Origin: NCEH01 sp040049195
GTDB lineage: Bacteria > Pseudomonadota > Alphaproteobacteria > Rhizobiales > Xanthobacteraceae
NCBI RefSeq assembly: GCF_040049195.1
Contig: NZ_JBDZDL010000001.1
Strand: one strand, 5' to 3'
Length of the DNA stretch: 64,000 bases
Shown here piece after piece: positions 33,919 through 42,343 of this stretch; the first letter of the stretch is position 1; the number at the start of each line of letters is the position of its first letter. Under the pieces are notes generated by a model. The model was not told the origin of the DNA and made no database searches. It saw only the letters and a program-made list of their open reading frames with translations. Position numbers and translations under genes: made by a program.

Positions 33919-34245
33919 CCGCGCACCCTCTCAACCAAAACATGTAGTCCTGTGAGGATTGTCTCTGGAAGTGGGATCTTTTCCAAATGAGCAACTTTTC
34001 TCGGAGGCAGTCAGTCATCAAATCTCAGGCTCGGACATTCTTAAAACCTCCATAGTCATGAGCACGAATGACTGGTTTTGGGGATTGGCAGATCGACGCT
34101 GAACGACCGAAATGGGGGCGCAAAGCGGACGTTCGCAACGGCCTGTCGGGAACGTCGCCGTGGGTCAACAGAACCATTTGCGCATTGGCCCCAGCGGCAG
34201 CGTTTCCGCTCGCAATGGTCTCATTTTGAGACCATCAACCGCCCT
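33919..34245. other. intergenic region without a gene
   Basis: 327 bases, partly AT-rich. Nothing coding is convincing. It contains the hairpin at 34215-34235. Confidence 0.5.
34215..34235 (-). terminator. hairpin downstream of the HUH-like gene
   Basis: ATGGTCTCA-TTT-TGAGACCAT, a 9-bp perfect stem with a 3-base loop, 10 bases past the stop of the gene at 34246. The stem contains the same GTCTCA word as the repeats upstream of the resolvase. Confidence 0.5.
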
Positions 34246-34905
34246 TCAGAAGGGCTTCCAACCGGTTCTGATCAGGCTGGAGCCTCCTTCACGACGGCAA
34301 GCCTCATCATAGCCGCGAGCCGTCGCGTCTCGTCCGCCGTTTCTCTCACGAGGTAGCAGCAGGAGGGAATCAGAGGAAAGTCTGGTCCCAACCGCCTTGA
34401 GGGCATATTGGGTCATGTGATCAGGGGTTGCGAACACGCGCCCAACCCATATGCGCCGCACGCGCGTGTCCCTAATCAGAGCAGCATTGTTTTCAGTCGC
34501 CCAGAGATGGAATTCCTCCTGGAAGCGAGACTCAGGCGGCTGCAAAAATATTGCATGGCAATGCAGGCCGTCATTCAGAGCGACATCCTTGATGTCGACC
34601 TTGGTGTGTTTTGGAGCGGGCAGATCCGGCGCAACAAGCATCAAGGGCAGCTTGTAACGCTCCTGAGGGGCATTTGGCCTACGGGAAAAACGCGTGATGA
34701 TCCGAGAGTATATCCGCTCGATATCAGCATGCATGTGATCGATTTTTTTCGCTTTAAGCGAAAATGCGAGAGGGTGAAACATGAAGCTCATGAAGAAGGG
34801 CTGATACCCTTGCTCAACCTTGTCTGAGACCCACTTTCCATAGGCGAACTGAAGCTCCCTAGCGGGCGTATAAGGTACTCCTTGATGTCCGAGATTAGAA
34901 GGCAT
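34246..34905 (-). CDS. HUH-like replication/relaxase protein
   Basis: 219 residues. GLHCHAIFLQP (about 113-123) has the His-x-His of HUH endonucleases (His115, His117) and MTQYALKAVG (about 164-173) has the Tyr and following Lys (Tyr167, Lys170) in the order seen in rolling-circle Rep proteins and inovirus/plasmid-like replication proteins of integrated elements. Such proteins nick single-stranded DNA and stay bound through the Tyr. The fold is assigned from motifs only. It may start replication of the excised element. AT-rich upstream region with an inverted repeat (35029-35073) could be its origin or promoter. Confidence 0.6.
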   Translation of the reverse strand: MPSNLGHQGVPYTPARELQFAYGKWVSDKVEQGYQPFFMSFMFHPLAFSLKAKKIDHMHADIERIYSRIITRFSRRPNAPQERYKLPLMLVAPDLPAPKHTKVDIKDVALNDGLHCHAIFLQPPESRFQEEFHLWATENNAALIRDTRVRRIWVGRVFATPDHMTQYALKAVGTRLSSDSLLLLPRERNGGRDATARGYDEACRREGGSSLIRTGWKPF

Positions 34906-35849
34906 GATATATACCTCATATAAGCAGATAATTGATACATCGCATAATTGACAGATATCTCATGATCTAATGTCTGTGTTCGTGATGTAGACAACTGATG
35001 ATGTTGATGTGTGTCAGAGATGCAGATTGTCATGTCTAAAGAAGCATATGCTTCATATCCAATTAGACATGACTCTTCATATGCAGCGCGATTTTGCACC
35101 ACATTGAATTGGCATGAGGTCGTTGCGATTGCGTTCGGGATTGCCACGACGCCCGCTGGCGACATGAATAATTAACAGTATTGCAAAATCGTCGAATTGC
35201 GATGCGAGGGACAGATTTCGGCATGCAATTCCGGGCGAAGCCATGGCGTCGGAGGGCATTAGATGTCGAAGGCGCCGATTTACTGCTTACCTACCTCGGC
35301 GTGCTCTTGCGGCAAGCGAAGAGCCACTTGCAAATAGGCGGATCACTAAGCACCACCTTCATGCCGAACTCCGCGGAGATCACACAAGGCATCGTATTTG
35401 ATCGTGTTTAAGGGCCGCGGGCCTTTGCCCAAACCAATGCGATTTCATCGAGGTCGATACTCTCGAAATGTCTGTGGGGGCGCGAGATTGGCCTCCGAAG
35501 CAGCGGCTTATAACGAAATATTTGCTCAAATTGAGCAGGTTGGCCGAAACAGGTCATAGTTTTGAGCCTCTGCGCCGAGTTCGTGAGCGGGGTAATCACG
35601 GAAGGCCCTGTGCCAGCGCAACAGGCCTGAAGACGTATCCCCGAGAGGTCACGGCGACCCGCGTGATCACTCTGCACCTGCGCGCTCGAAGAGGTTTATT
35701 TTAGCGCAATATGGTTTCAGCTGATCAATTTTGTTTATTAGCAAGAGTGACAGCGACACATGCGGTCGAGACAGATGCCCGCCTCGACCTTGCCATTTCA
35801 AAGCCAAACCCTTCCGGGTCAGACTGCATTGGACCTGGTGCTCACGTGC
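34906..35849. other. 944-base non-coding, partly AT-rich region
   Basis: Between the HUH-like gene and the DUF927-like gene. The first 250 bases are AT-rich with several near-repeats (ATATGAGAT/ATATCTCATG-like words) and a nested inverted repeat at 35029-35073. Several short frames are open in 35180-35700 but none has a ribosome site plus family character. It may hold an origin or the promoter of the HUH-like gene. Confidence 0.45.
35029..35073. repeat. nested inverted repeat, possible origin or operator
   Basis: Outer arms GTCATGTCTAA (35029-35039) and TTAGACATGAC (35063-35073) are exact reverse complements. Between them GAAGCATATGCTTC (35041-35054) is a 14-bp perfect palindrome. The region is AT-rich and lies about 125 bases upstream of the HUH-like gene start. 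Confidence 0.6.
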
Positions 35850-37469
35850 TCATTGATCAGCGGCGCTTGCTTTCGATACCTCGGCCGCGAGTTCGACGAG
35901 CCCCTCATATCGAAGACACAGTACGTATGGCTTCATGGTCGAGAAGCCCTTCATTTTCACTTGGCGGACATGATGCAAGGCGTCCTTCCCAGGCATGAGC
36001 ACTCCGCGCAGCTGCCACTGCCGCAGGATCTCCTTCTGTTCAGCAGGGGCGACGAGGTCGTCGAGGCGGTGCCGGAAGATCGCCACGACGCGTTGCCCGT
36101 TCAACTTTCGTCGGAAGCCCAGTGCGGTATCCCTTATGTCCGAAGGAAAAGTGTCGCCTTCTGCAACGACGGGAAATTTTACGTCATCAAGGCGCTCTGC
36201 CGCCACACGGCGTAGAAGGGCCTCAGCTCTTTGCTCCGCCGTCGGCTTCAGTGCACGCTTGAAAACTCGAAGAGCACAGCGCGAAAGATGCTTTGCGGTA
36301 AAGGGAACCACGTTATGCTCAGCCGCTAGGCTTCCAACTCCCACCAAAAATGCGAAGGCCTTGGCCATCTGCGCCCCCTCTTGGCCCACATAGGGCTGGG
36401 TTTTGGCCTCGAAGGCGGCCATCGCCGCCTCGACCTTCTGGCTCGCACCGCCGTCCGCCACGAGGGCATGAACGAATTCACGGAGCAAATGACCATGGTG
36501 GGATCGAATGGTCTTCACTGCGCGCCGCAGAAGCTTCGTGCGGGCCTTGGGGCCCTTCTGGAAGTCGAAAAGACCCTTTCCCTTTGCCAGCGTCAGGAAA
36601 GTCATGCCGGTGCCCTGCGCGTCCTGAACCGCTTCGGGGTCGTATGTATCGATCGATATTATGAGTGCAGTTGCACGACTTGCGTGCGCGGCCTGAGTAC
36701 CGGTCGAATCTCCGGCCGGGCCCGCTGCAGCCGCTGCAGCGGTCAGGGCGCGGCGTCTGGCTTTGAGATCTCCGCCGACCTGGCGCGTGGAAACTGCTCG
36801 AATTAGGGGGGACCCTGAACCGGCGGAGGGGCGACCACGCTTGGTCAGATCAGTCACCGGCCAAATGTTCGCCTCAGTGGGATTTTCGATCATGGACAGT
36901 GCCCACAGCAGGGCGAGCTCTCTTTCATCGGCTGTACCTCCGCTGATGTGCAGAAGACCGATATCCTGCCCCTCGATCACGTCGAGAAGCGGTGCGGCGC
37001 AGGCCGCCGCAGCCATCAACGTCAGCACGCTGGAGGCTGCGAAAATCTCCTGCGTCGACGCCTTCCAGCCCTCGAAGGTGCCCGCGACCGGCGACATGGC
37101 GACGCTCGCGGGGCCATCGAATTTAAGTTCATTGGCATCTCGCCCGATGGTCATGTCAGGCAGGACAAAGCAGGTACCATGCCAGCCGATTCGACTGGTG
37201 ACGTTGGCGATGGGTGCGCTCGTTCCCGTGAGCACCTTCTCGACGTCGGACCGGCATAGGCGCATATCCGTTGGCATCGCCACCCCCTTGGCCAGCAGAT
37301 GCGCCAGGACTTTTCCGGGTGTTGCCGCCCATGATCGCGGCATCGAAATACGCAACGCTTCGCCGTCGGTGGACGCGCATCCCAAAACGGCGGTGAATTC
37401 TCCCGTGTGGAAGTCCCTGCGCAACTCGATGAGCGTGAGCCAATTGGGCTGAGAATTTGGAATATACAT
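35850..37469 (-). CDS. DUF927-like protein with degenerate Walker A
   Basis: 539 residues from the ATG at 37469 (MYIPNSQPNW). SRIGWHGTCFVLPDMTIG (about 99-116) and the spacing to a nucleotide-binding segment match DUF927, a helicase-like domain near primases in phages and integrative elements. The expected GxSxxGKT reads LLHISGGTADERELALLWAL (about 186-205), so the Lys-Thr of the P-loop is gone. The C-terminal 250 residues are helical and unknown. It may be a structural relic or a changed regulator of element replication. Longer frames run to 37604 but without a good start. Confidence 0.65.
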   Translation of the reverse strand: MYIPNSQPNWLTLIELRRDFHTGEFTAVLGCASTDGEALRISMPRSWAATPGKVLAHLLAKGVAMPTDMRLCRSDVEKVLTGTSAPIANVTSRIGWHGTCFVLPDMTIGRDANELKFDGPASVAMSPVAGTFEGWKASTQEIFAASSVLTLMAAAACAAPLLDVIEGQDIGLLHISGGTADERELALLWALSMIENPTEANIWPVTDLTKRGRPSAGSGSPLIRAVSTRQVGGDLKARRRALTAAAAAAGPAGDSTGTQAAHASRATALIISIDTYDPEAVQDAQGTGMTFLTLAKGKGLFDFQKGPKARTKLLRRAVKTIRSHHGHLLREFVHALVADGGASQKVEAAMAAFEAKTQPYVGQEGAQMAKAFAFLVGVGSLAAEHNVVPFTAKHLSRCALRVFKRALKPTAEQRAEALLRRVAAERLDDVKFPVVAEGDTFPSDIRDTALGFRRKLNGQRVVAIFRHRLDDLVAPAEQKEILRQWQLRGVLMPGKDALHHVRQVKMKGFSTMKPYVLCLRYEGLVELAAEVSKASAADQ

Positions 37470-37609
37470 TTTCGTGATCCGACGTGAGCACGTGAAACGT
37501 GCGTGGAAGAGGAATGCAGGGCGCGGCGCCGCTGCGGGTGAATTAACAAGATCGGCAAAAGGGGATGCGCGCGCGCATGCTTCGCGGTGGGCCGGCGCGC
37601 GCAAGCGGA

Positions 37610-37819
37610 TTAAGGACGATCAGTCCAGCCACGCTCCATCAGCACGCGGATATCCTCCGTGCGCCACGCTGTGATGCGGGGGCCAAGCTTCGTGGGCTGA
37701 GGATAACGCCCGGTCTTCACACCCAGCAGCCACGTGCTGCGTGATACCGGAATAGGCCCGTTCGGAGCGATTATATCAGTGAGGCGAACGAAGCCATTTT
37801 TGGAAAAGTCGATGCTCAT
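37610..37819 (-). CDS. AlpA-family transcriptional regulator / excisionase
   Basis: 69 residues. VRLTDIIAPNGPIPVSRSTWLLGVKTGRYPQPTKLGPRITAWRTEDIRVLMERG is the AlpA pattern (helix-turn-helix with LG.R...W...DI..L). AlpA-like proteins act as directionality factors or activate the integrase of P4-type elements; the integrase lies just upstream. GAGGAGG sits before the ATG. A hairpin next to that ribosome site and a 23-bp palindrome further upstream suggest tight control. Confidence 0.85.
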   Translation of the reverse strand: MSIDFSKNGFVRLTDIIAPNGPIPVSRSTWLLGVKTGRYPQPTKLGPRITAWRTEDIRVLMERGWTDRP

Positions 37820-37827
37820 ATGAGCCT

Positions 37828-37845
37828 CCTCGTTTGGTGACGAGG
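37828..37845 (-). promoter_or_regulatory. hairpin beside the alpA-like ribosome site
   Basis: CCTCGT-TTGGTG-ACGAGG. In the mRNA the 3' part of the stem joins the AGGAGG of the ribosome site, so folding would hide part of it. Possible translational control of the directionality factor. Confidence 0.45.
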
Positions 37846-37890
37846 GGGTTCACAAGATTCAAAAAAGAGGTCTCAAACGGCCTCGTAGAT

Positions 37891-37913
37891 GCGTCTAGAG
37901 GGCCTCTAGACGC
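37891..37913. promoter_or_regulatory. 23-bp perfect palindrome upstream of alpA
   Basis: Arms GCGTCTAGAGG and CCTCTAGACGC around a single central G, 72 bases upstream of the AlpA-like start. Operator candidate for a dimeric regulator. Confidence 0.6.
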
Positions 37914-38228
37914 GAATTGGCCCAAAAATGAGTAAAATTGAGATCGCATTCCGCACGACGAATTAAATCAAATAGCCCGCAAAAGGGGCTCATCCTTAGG
38001 GCCCGTTTTTTGCTATGGATCTTTGCAGCGCGCGGGATCTTAAGGATCCCATTTTCGGTGCAGGGTGCTCACGTGCTCACGCTGATGGCGAGAAGGACTT
38101 TCGCAAAGGCGAATGAGCGAGCATGAGACATTGGTTCACGCTTGCGAAAGCGCATGGCGTCAGTGGGAATGAAGCCGATAACCGACGGCGCCCCATCTGT
38201 TGAAAGGCCGCATAATTGCCGTCGCCTC
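37914..38228. other. intergenic region without a gene
   Basis: 315 bases between the palindrome and the integrase 3' end. It starts AT-rich (AAATCAAATAGCCCGC) and has no convincing ORF. It probably carries the alpA promoter. Confidence 0.4.
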
Positions 38229-39416
38229 TCAGTCGGAGGCGCGGGGAATGTCTGTCGCAAAGGTGGCCCAGTCGTTCATCAGCGCACGGCGCTTCTCGAA
38301 CAGATCGCCACGCCGATAGGCAGCCTCCACCTTGCTTTCGATCGTGTGGGCCAAAGCCATTTCACAAACCTCGCGCGGATGGCTCGTAGCCTCCGCTGCC
38401 CAATCGCGAAATGCGGACCGAAACCCGTGCGCCGTGATCTCAAGCTTGAGGCGGCGAAGCACCAGCAGGAACGCCATGTTTGACATCGACGCTCCAGGCG
38501 AGCGGCCGGGAAAAATGAATCCCTCACTTGTCATTTGAGCTGCCTGTTCGAGAATCTCAACGCAGCGCGCGGAAAGCGGCACGCGATGGATGCGCTTCGC
38601 CTTCATGCGCGCCGCTGGCACGGTCCATACTTTCTCCACGAGATCGATCTCGCTCCACTCGGCGCCGATCACTTCGCCGGTCCGAGCCGCCGTCAGGATC
38701 AGAAACTCAAATGCCAGCCGCACGTGCAGGGCGGCATCGCATGTGCTCATTCTGGCGACGAACGCTGGCACCTCAGAGAACGGAAGAGCGGCATGGTGCT
38801 CCTTCTGTTTGCCCTGTTTCGGAAGCCCTCGCTCGACCCCTTCAATCGGGTTGTCGCCTGTCCGATAACCGGAGGCCTTAGCCCAGTCGAAGACAGTCCC
38901 AATTCGCTGCTTTAGCCTTCGGGCCGTTTCGGGCTTGGCCAACCAGATGGGCGAGAGAACCCGGAGCAATTGCGGCGTTCCAATCGTATCGATCCGCAGG
39001 CTGCCAATCTCTGGAAAGGCATAGGTCTTGAGTGTCATCAGCCACTGGGCAGCGTGCTTCGGATTCTTCCAGGAGGGCGCATGCTCGGCATGAACTCGCT
39101 CCGCGGCTTCGGCGAAGGTCGGAGCTACCGTCATCGTCTTGCGCCTCTCCGCGAGAGGATCACCTCCCTCGCGCGCGATTCGGCAGAACCCGAGAGCCTT
39201 CTCTCGCGCTTCGACAAGGCTGACGAGGGAGACGCTCCCTAGCCCCATGTCGCGACGCCGACCTTGGACCATAATGCGCAGCAGCCAGCGCTTGGCTCCG
39301 CTCTTATCGACCTCGAGGTACAGCCCGTTGCCGTCCGCATATCGCCCCGGTGTCTTTATCTGGCGCACCTGTAGAGCCGTCAGCGCCTTTTCCGGATGCC
39401 TACCGCGCTTTTTCAT
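38229..39416 (-). CDS. tyrosine-type site-specific integrase (DUF4102/P4-like)
   Basis: 395 residues. N-terminal DUF4102 arm-binding domain (about 12-95: GRYADGNGLYLEVDKSGAKRWLLRI, then GLGSVSLVSLVEAREKA), core-binding helical domain (about 100-205), catalytic domain with Arg245 (TAARTGEVI), His330-x-x-Arg333 (HGFRSAF), His357 (LAHTIE) and Tyr367 (VEAAYRRGDLFEKRRALMNDWA). All five residues needed for strand exchange are present. Its start is 153 bases inside the right att-like repeat. It should integrate and, with AlpA, excise the island at tRNA-Ser. Confidence 0.96.
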   Translation of the reverse strand: MKKRGRHPEKALTALQVRQIKTPGRYADGNGLYLEVDKSGAKRWLLRIMVQGRRRDMGLGSVSLVSLVEAREKALGFCRIAREGGDPLAERRKTMTVAPTFAEAAERVHAEHAPSWKNPKHAAQWLMTLKTYAFPEIGSLRIDTIGTPQLLRVLSPIWLAKPETARRLKQRIGTVFDWAKASGYRTGDNPIEGVERGLPKQGKQKEHHAALPFSEVPAFVARMSTCDAALHVRLAFEFLILTAARTGEVIGAEWSEIDLVEKVWTVPAARMKAKRIHRVPLSARCVEILEQAAQMTSEGFIFPGRSPGASMSNMAFLLVLRRLKLEITAHGFRSAFRDWAAEATSHPREVCEMALAHTIESKVEAAYRRGDLFEKRRALMNDWATFATDIPRASD

Positions 39417-39569
39417 CCGCCCAATTCAAGCCCCACATTTCACCCCACATATTAACTCGGATCTAGCGAGATTTCAAGACACGTCGCCGAACAGTAAACT
39501 TTCATAATTCATTGAATCTAATAGGGCAATTAGAACGGCAACGAACATCATCGGACGCTAGTTTGGCTG
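39417..39569. other. right end of island
   Basis: Between the integrase start and the att core. Contains CCCCACATT (39431-39439) and CCCCACAT (39443-39450), like the pair at 1294-1313; possible integrase arm sites. No gene. Confidence 0.5.
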
Positions 39570-39584
39570 CCTCCCTCTCCGCCA
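39570..39584 (+). other. attR-like core
   Basis: CCTCCCTCTCCGCCA, exact copy of the last 15 bases of tRNA-Ser (1224-1238), with no tRNA sequence upstream of it. It marks the likely right boundary of the integrated island. Confidence 0.75.
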
Positions 39585-39661
39585 TTTTCAAAGTTAAAGC
39601 GCTACCCACGAGCATCCGGCTGGATCAGAGATCTGGTCGCCTGCGGGAACCGCTCGCCGTG

Positions 39662-39702
39662 GCCCTGTGTTTCCAGGTCCGGATGGCCTGGAAACACAGG
39701 GC
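39662..39702. repeat. 16-bp perfect inverted repeat
   Basis: GCCCTGTGTTTCCAGG and its exact reverse complement with a 9-base loop TCCGGATGG. It lies in the 196-base stretch between the att core and the RidA gene, 79 bases past that gene's stop. It could terminate the RidA transcript, although there is no T-run. Confidence 0.55.
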
Positions 39703-39780
39703 ACGACAGTGCGGCTTGGCGCTAGCTTTCGATCGAAGCCGGAGAGGCCCTCGGACGCGGCCGGTCAGGTCCGAATGCGC

Positions 39781-40176
39781 CTAATGGATCACGGCCGTTG
39801 CTTCGATCTCGACGAGCCAGTCCACATTCGCGAGGCCTGAAACCACCACCGCGGTTGCCGCCGGAAACGGGTCCTTGAAATACTTGCGCCGCACCTCCAT
39901 CACGGTCGGCAGATATTCCCGGGCGGTGAGATAGATGGTGAGGCGGCAGACGTCCGCGAGGGAGCCGCTCTCCGCCTCGACGATCGCCTTGATGTTCTGG
40001 ATCACCTGCTCCGCCTGAGCGCGCACATCCCCGGGTCCGACATTCACGCCCGCTGCGTCCTGTGGCACCTGTCCGGAAATGTGGAGCAGGGCGCCGCCTT
40101 CGGAACGCACGGCGAGCGAGAACGGCGCGGTCGGGGATTTGAAGACGCCCTTGGGTTTCACTTCCTTGATTGTCAT
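39781..40176 (-). CDS. RidA/YjgF family protein
   Basis: 131 residues, trimeric enamine/imine deaminase family. SGQVPQDAAGVNVGPGDVRAQAEQVIQNIKAIVE, VCRLTIYLTAREYLPTVMEVRRKYF and the C-terminal PAATAVVVSGLANVDWLVEIEATAV are typical; the Arg that binds the carboxylate in RidA (usually in TRxxV) is not at its usual place, where the sequence reads PAATAVV, so this is another subfamily. It ends a minus-strand operon behind the XylX-like gene. The start MTIKEVKPKG at 40176 was chosen over a longer frame. Confidence 0.9.
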   Translation of the reverse strand: MTIKEVKPKGVFKSPTAPFSLAVRSEGGALLHISGQVPQDAAGVNVGPGDVRAQAEQVIQNIKAIVEAESGSLADVCRLTIYLTAREYLPTVMEVRRKYFKDPFPAATAVVVSGLANVDWLVEIEATAVIH

Positions 40177-40233
40177 GGTCTCACTTCCCTTTCGGCTTCG
40201 GGACAACGCGATCAAGGGCGGCCTCGGCGCCAC

Positions 40234-41388
40234 TCACGGCAGGAGCTGGCGCGCGGAGAGGTTTCGCATCAGCTGGCGCGTTCCGAAGGTCCACGGCGGA
40301 CACGCATCCGAGGGGCGAACCGTGTTCCGCAATTCACCCAGCAGCGGATCGGAGATGACGACCACGTCGCCCCAATGGTGCGTGAAGCCCTGTCCGGCCT
40401 CGCCCCTGTCCTGGACCGGCGTGAAGAGGGTGCCGAGGAACAGGACGAAGCCGTCCGGATACTGGTGGTTGGGCCCGATGGCCTGAGCCACCAGATCGAC
40501 GGGATCGCGGCTGATCTCCGACATGGAGCTGCCGTCTTCGAGGACAAAGCCATCCTCGCCTTCCACCCGCAGCTTCACCTCGGACCGGCGGACCTGGTCG
40601 AGCCCGTAGCCCTCGTCGAGGAGGCGGACGAAGGGGCCGACCGCACATGAGGCGTTATTGTCCTTGGCCTTGCCCAGCAGCAGCGCCGAGCGCCCCTCCA
40701 CGTCTCTGAGATTGACGTCGTTCCCCAGGCTCACGCCCTTGATCTCGCCGCGGCTGTTGACGAACAGCACGATCTCCGGCTCGGGATTGTTCCAGTGCGA
40801 CATGGCGTGAACGCCCACCGACGCGCCCCAGCCGACGCAGGACATGGGCTGGGCCTTGGTGAAGATTTCCGCATCCGGCCCGATGCCCACTTCGAGATAT
40901 TGGGACCACAGCCCCTCTTCGATCAGCGTGCGCTTCAGCGCGTCCGCCTCGGGCGAGCCGGGGACGAGGTTCTTCAAATTGCCGCCAATGCTCGCCTCGA
41001 TCTTCTGGCGAAACATCAAAGCGAGCGACGGGTCGCCCGCCACCTTCTCCTCGATCACCCGTTCCAGAATGGACTGGGCGAAGGTGACCCCGCTCGCCTT
41101 CACCGCCTGGAGATCGCACGGGGCGAGCAGATGGATTTGCGTGGGGTCGGCGGCCTGGGAGGAGGCCGCGATCGCCGCCAGCGAGCCGATGTGGCGCTTG
41201 TCCACCGCCTGAAGGAAGCCGGCGCAGTCCTCCAGTTCCAGGAGGTCCGTCATGGTGGGGGCGGTGGGGGAGGTTATGTCGTAGACTTCACCATCGCGCA
41301 CGAGGACCACGGCGGGCCCGGCAACGTCCGGAAGCCAGACGCGGCCGAGGAAGGTTCCGTCGGGAGGAAGAGACAGGGTAAAGCTCAA
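40234..41388 (-). CDS. FAH-family dehydratase, XylX-like (2-keto-3-deoxy sugar acid dehydratase)
   Basis: 384 residues, the length of the Weimberg-pathway FAH-fold enzymes rather than the 420-residue fumarylacetoacetases. YLEVGIGPDAEIFTKAQPMSCVGWGASVG and LGNDVNLRDVEGRSALLLGKAKDNNASCAVGPFVRL are close to what I recall of XylX and 2-keto-3-deoxy-arabinonate dehydratases; the Glu and Asp metal ligands (EPEIVLFVN, GNDVN) are there. The product would be a 2-oxoglutarate-type semialdehyde, oxidised by an aldehyde dehydrogenase. A TGTTGGACA-like operator lies upstream at 41480. Confidence 0.85.
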   Translation of the reverse strand: MSFTLSLPPDGTFLGRVWLPDVAGPAVVLVRDGEVYDITSPTAPTMTDLLELEDCAGFLQAVDKRHIGSLAAIAASSQAADPTQIHLLAPCDLQAVKASGVTFAQSILERVIEEKVAGDPSLALMFRQKIEASIGGNLKNLVPGSPEADALKRTLIEEGLWSQYLEVGIGPDAEIFTKAQPMSCVGWGASVGVHAMSHWNNPEPEIVLFVNSRGEIKGVSLGNDVNLRDVEGRSALLLGKAKDNNASCAVGPFVRLLDEGYGLDQVRRSEVKLRVEGEDGFVLEDGSSMSEISRDPVDLVAQAIGPNHQYPDGFVLFLGTLFTPVQDRGEAGQGFTHHWGDVVVISDPLLGELRNTVRPSDACPPWTFGTRQLMRNLSARQLLP

Positions 41389-41479
41389 GGCGTGCCTCCT
41401 TTGCCACCAGCAATGTCCGGTCGGCGCTCGCGTTCGGGGCGAGCGGTCTCATCGGTCCAGGCGGTCGAAGAGCCGATTT

Positions 41480-41488
41480 TATTGGACA
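41480..41488. promoter_or_regulatory. TATTGGACA, operator-like site upstream of the XylX-like gene
   Basis: One base different from the TGTTGGACA found at 41539, 44382 and 44445. It lies 92 bases upstream of the start codon at 41388, in the divergent space shared with the GntR gene. Confidence 0.45.
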
Positions 41489-41535
41489 TGAATGCCGGTC
41501 TAGGGGTTAAGGGTATTTAGGGCGGTGTCAATCCG

Positions 41536-41551
41536 AAATGTTGGACAAATG
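41536..41551. promoter_or_regulatory. GntR operator overlapping its own start
   Basis: AAATGTTGGACAAATG, identical over 16 bases to 44442-44457. TGT-TGG-ACA has the TGTnnnACA symmetry of FadR/GntR operators. Its last three bases are the ATG of the regulator gene, indicating autoregulation. Confidence 0.7.
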
Positions 41552-42325
41552 GATCAGGCTGGAGCGAAGGCCGTGAGCGTCGGAAACAAGGGAAAGCTGG
41601 CGGGCCAAGCCGAGAGCGAGATTGCGTCCGGCTCCGCCGTAGACCAGATCATCGACGCGATCCAGCGCCTCATCGACGAGCGGGGCTTGACGGTGGGAGA
41701 TGCGCTGCCCGGCGAGATCGAGCTCGCGAGGCTTTTTGGCTCCAGCCGCAACACGGTACGCGAGGCGATGCGGACCTTGCGCGCCTACGGCATCGTTGAG
41801 GCGCGCCAAAAGAGCGGCGCGATCTTGATCGACGACCGGCATGCGGCCGCCATGCGGCTTTTCTCCTTCGGCTTCCGCCTGTCCGCCGACATTTTCACAG
41901 ATATTCAGGAGTTTCGCCGGCTGGTGGAGGAAGGCATTCGCGAGCGCGTTTTCTCCAATGTGACGCAACAGGATCTCGACACCCTGGAGGCCCTCACCTG
42001 GAAAATGGAAGAGGCGACCTCGGTCGCGGACGCTGCGGAATTCGACTATGCCTTCCACAGTCATATTGTTAGAATGTCCAACAATAAAACGACCGAAGAT
42101 GTCTATCTGATCATGCGCCCGGTCATCCAGAAGCTCATGGAGAGCGGCAAGAGAGAGCGCACGCAGCGACGAGACATCGCCGCCGAGCACCGCGCCATCA
42201 TCGACGCCATCCGGCAGAAGGACGGCGCGGCCTATACCTATTGGGTCGGCCTCCATCTCAGGTCCGGCCTGAAGTTCATCCCCGAGGCCGGCGCCAAGGC
42301 GAAGGAAGCCCTGCCCGAAGGATGA
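41549..42325 (+). CDS. GntR/FadR-family (FCD) regulator of the sugar-acid genes
   Basis: 258 residues from the ATG at 41549 (a GTG at 41525 is also open). The winged HTH is DALPGEIELARLFGSSRNTVREAMRTLRAYGIVEARQKSGAIL (about 47-90). The FCD ligand domain follows, with Asp and His residues that bind a metal in this family (FDYAFHSHIVRMSNN and EHRAIIDAIRQKDGAAYTYWVGLH). Such regulators usually bind sugar acids or other organic acids and release DNA. Identical operators upstream of its own gene and in front of uxuA mark its probable targets. Confidence 0.9.
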   Translation: MDQAGAKAVSVGNKGKLAGQAESEIASGSAVDQIIDAIQRLIDERGLTVGDALPGEIELARLFGSSRNTVREAMRTLRAYGIVEARQKSGAILIDDRHAAAMRLFSFGFRLSADIFTDIQEFRRLVEEGIRERVFSNVTQQDLDTLEALTWKMEEATSVADAAEFDYAFHSHIVRMSNNKTTEDVYLIMRPVIQKLMESGKRERTQRRDIAAEHRAIIDAIRQKDGAAYTYWVGLHLRSGLKFIPEAGAKAKEALPEG

Positions 42326-42343
42326 GGACCTCAATCCGCCGCC

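Noticed and set aside
33919..34245. Possible CRISPR or toxin-antitoxin content in the gap beside the PD-(D/E)xK-like gene
   Set aside because: No regularly spaced repeats and no paired small ORFs with ribosome sites were found.
35181..35704. Short open frames in the 944-base gap
   Set aside because: Weak starts, no family character; treated as non-coding.
42075..42083. TGTCCAACA inside the GntR gene (reverse of the operator core)
   Set aside because: It lies in conserved coding sequence (MSNN) without the flanking AAA/AATG bases; probably chance.
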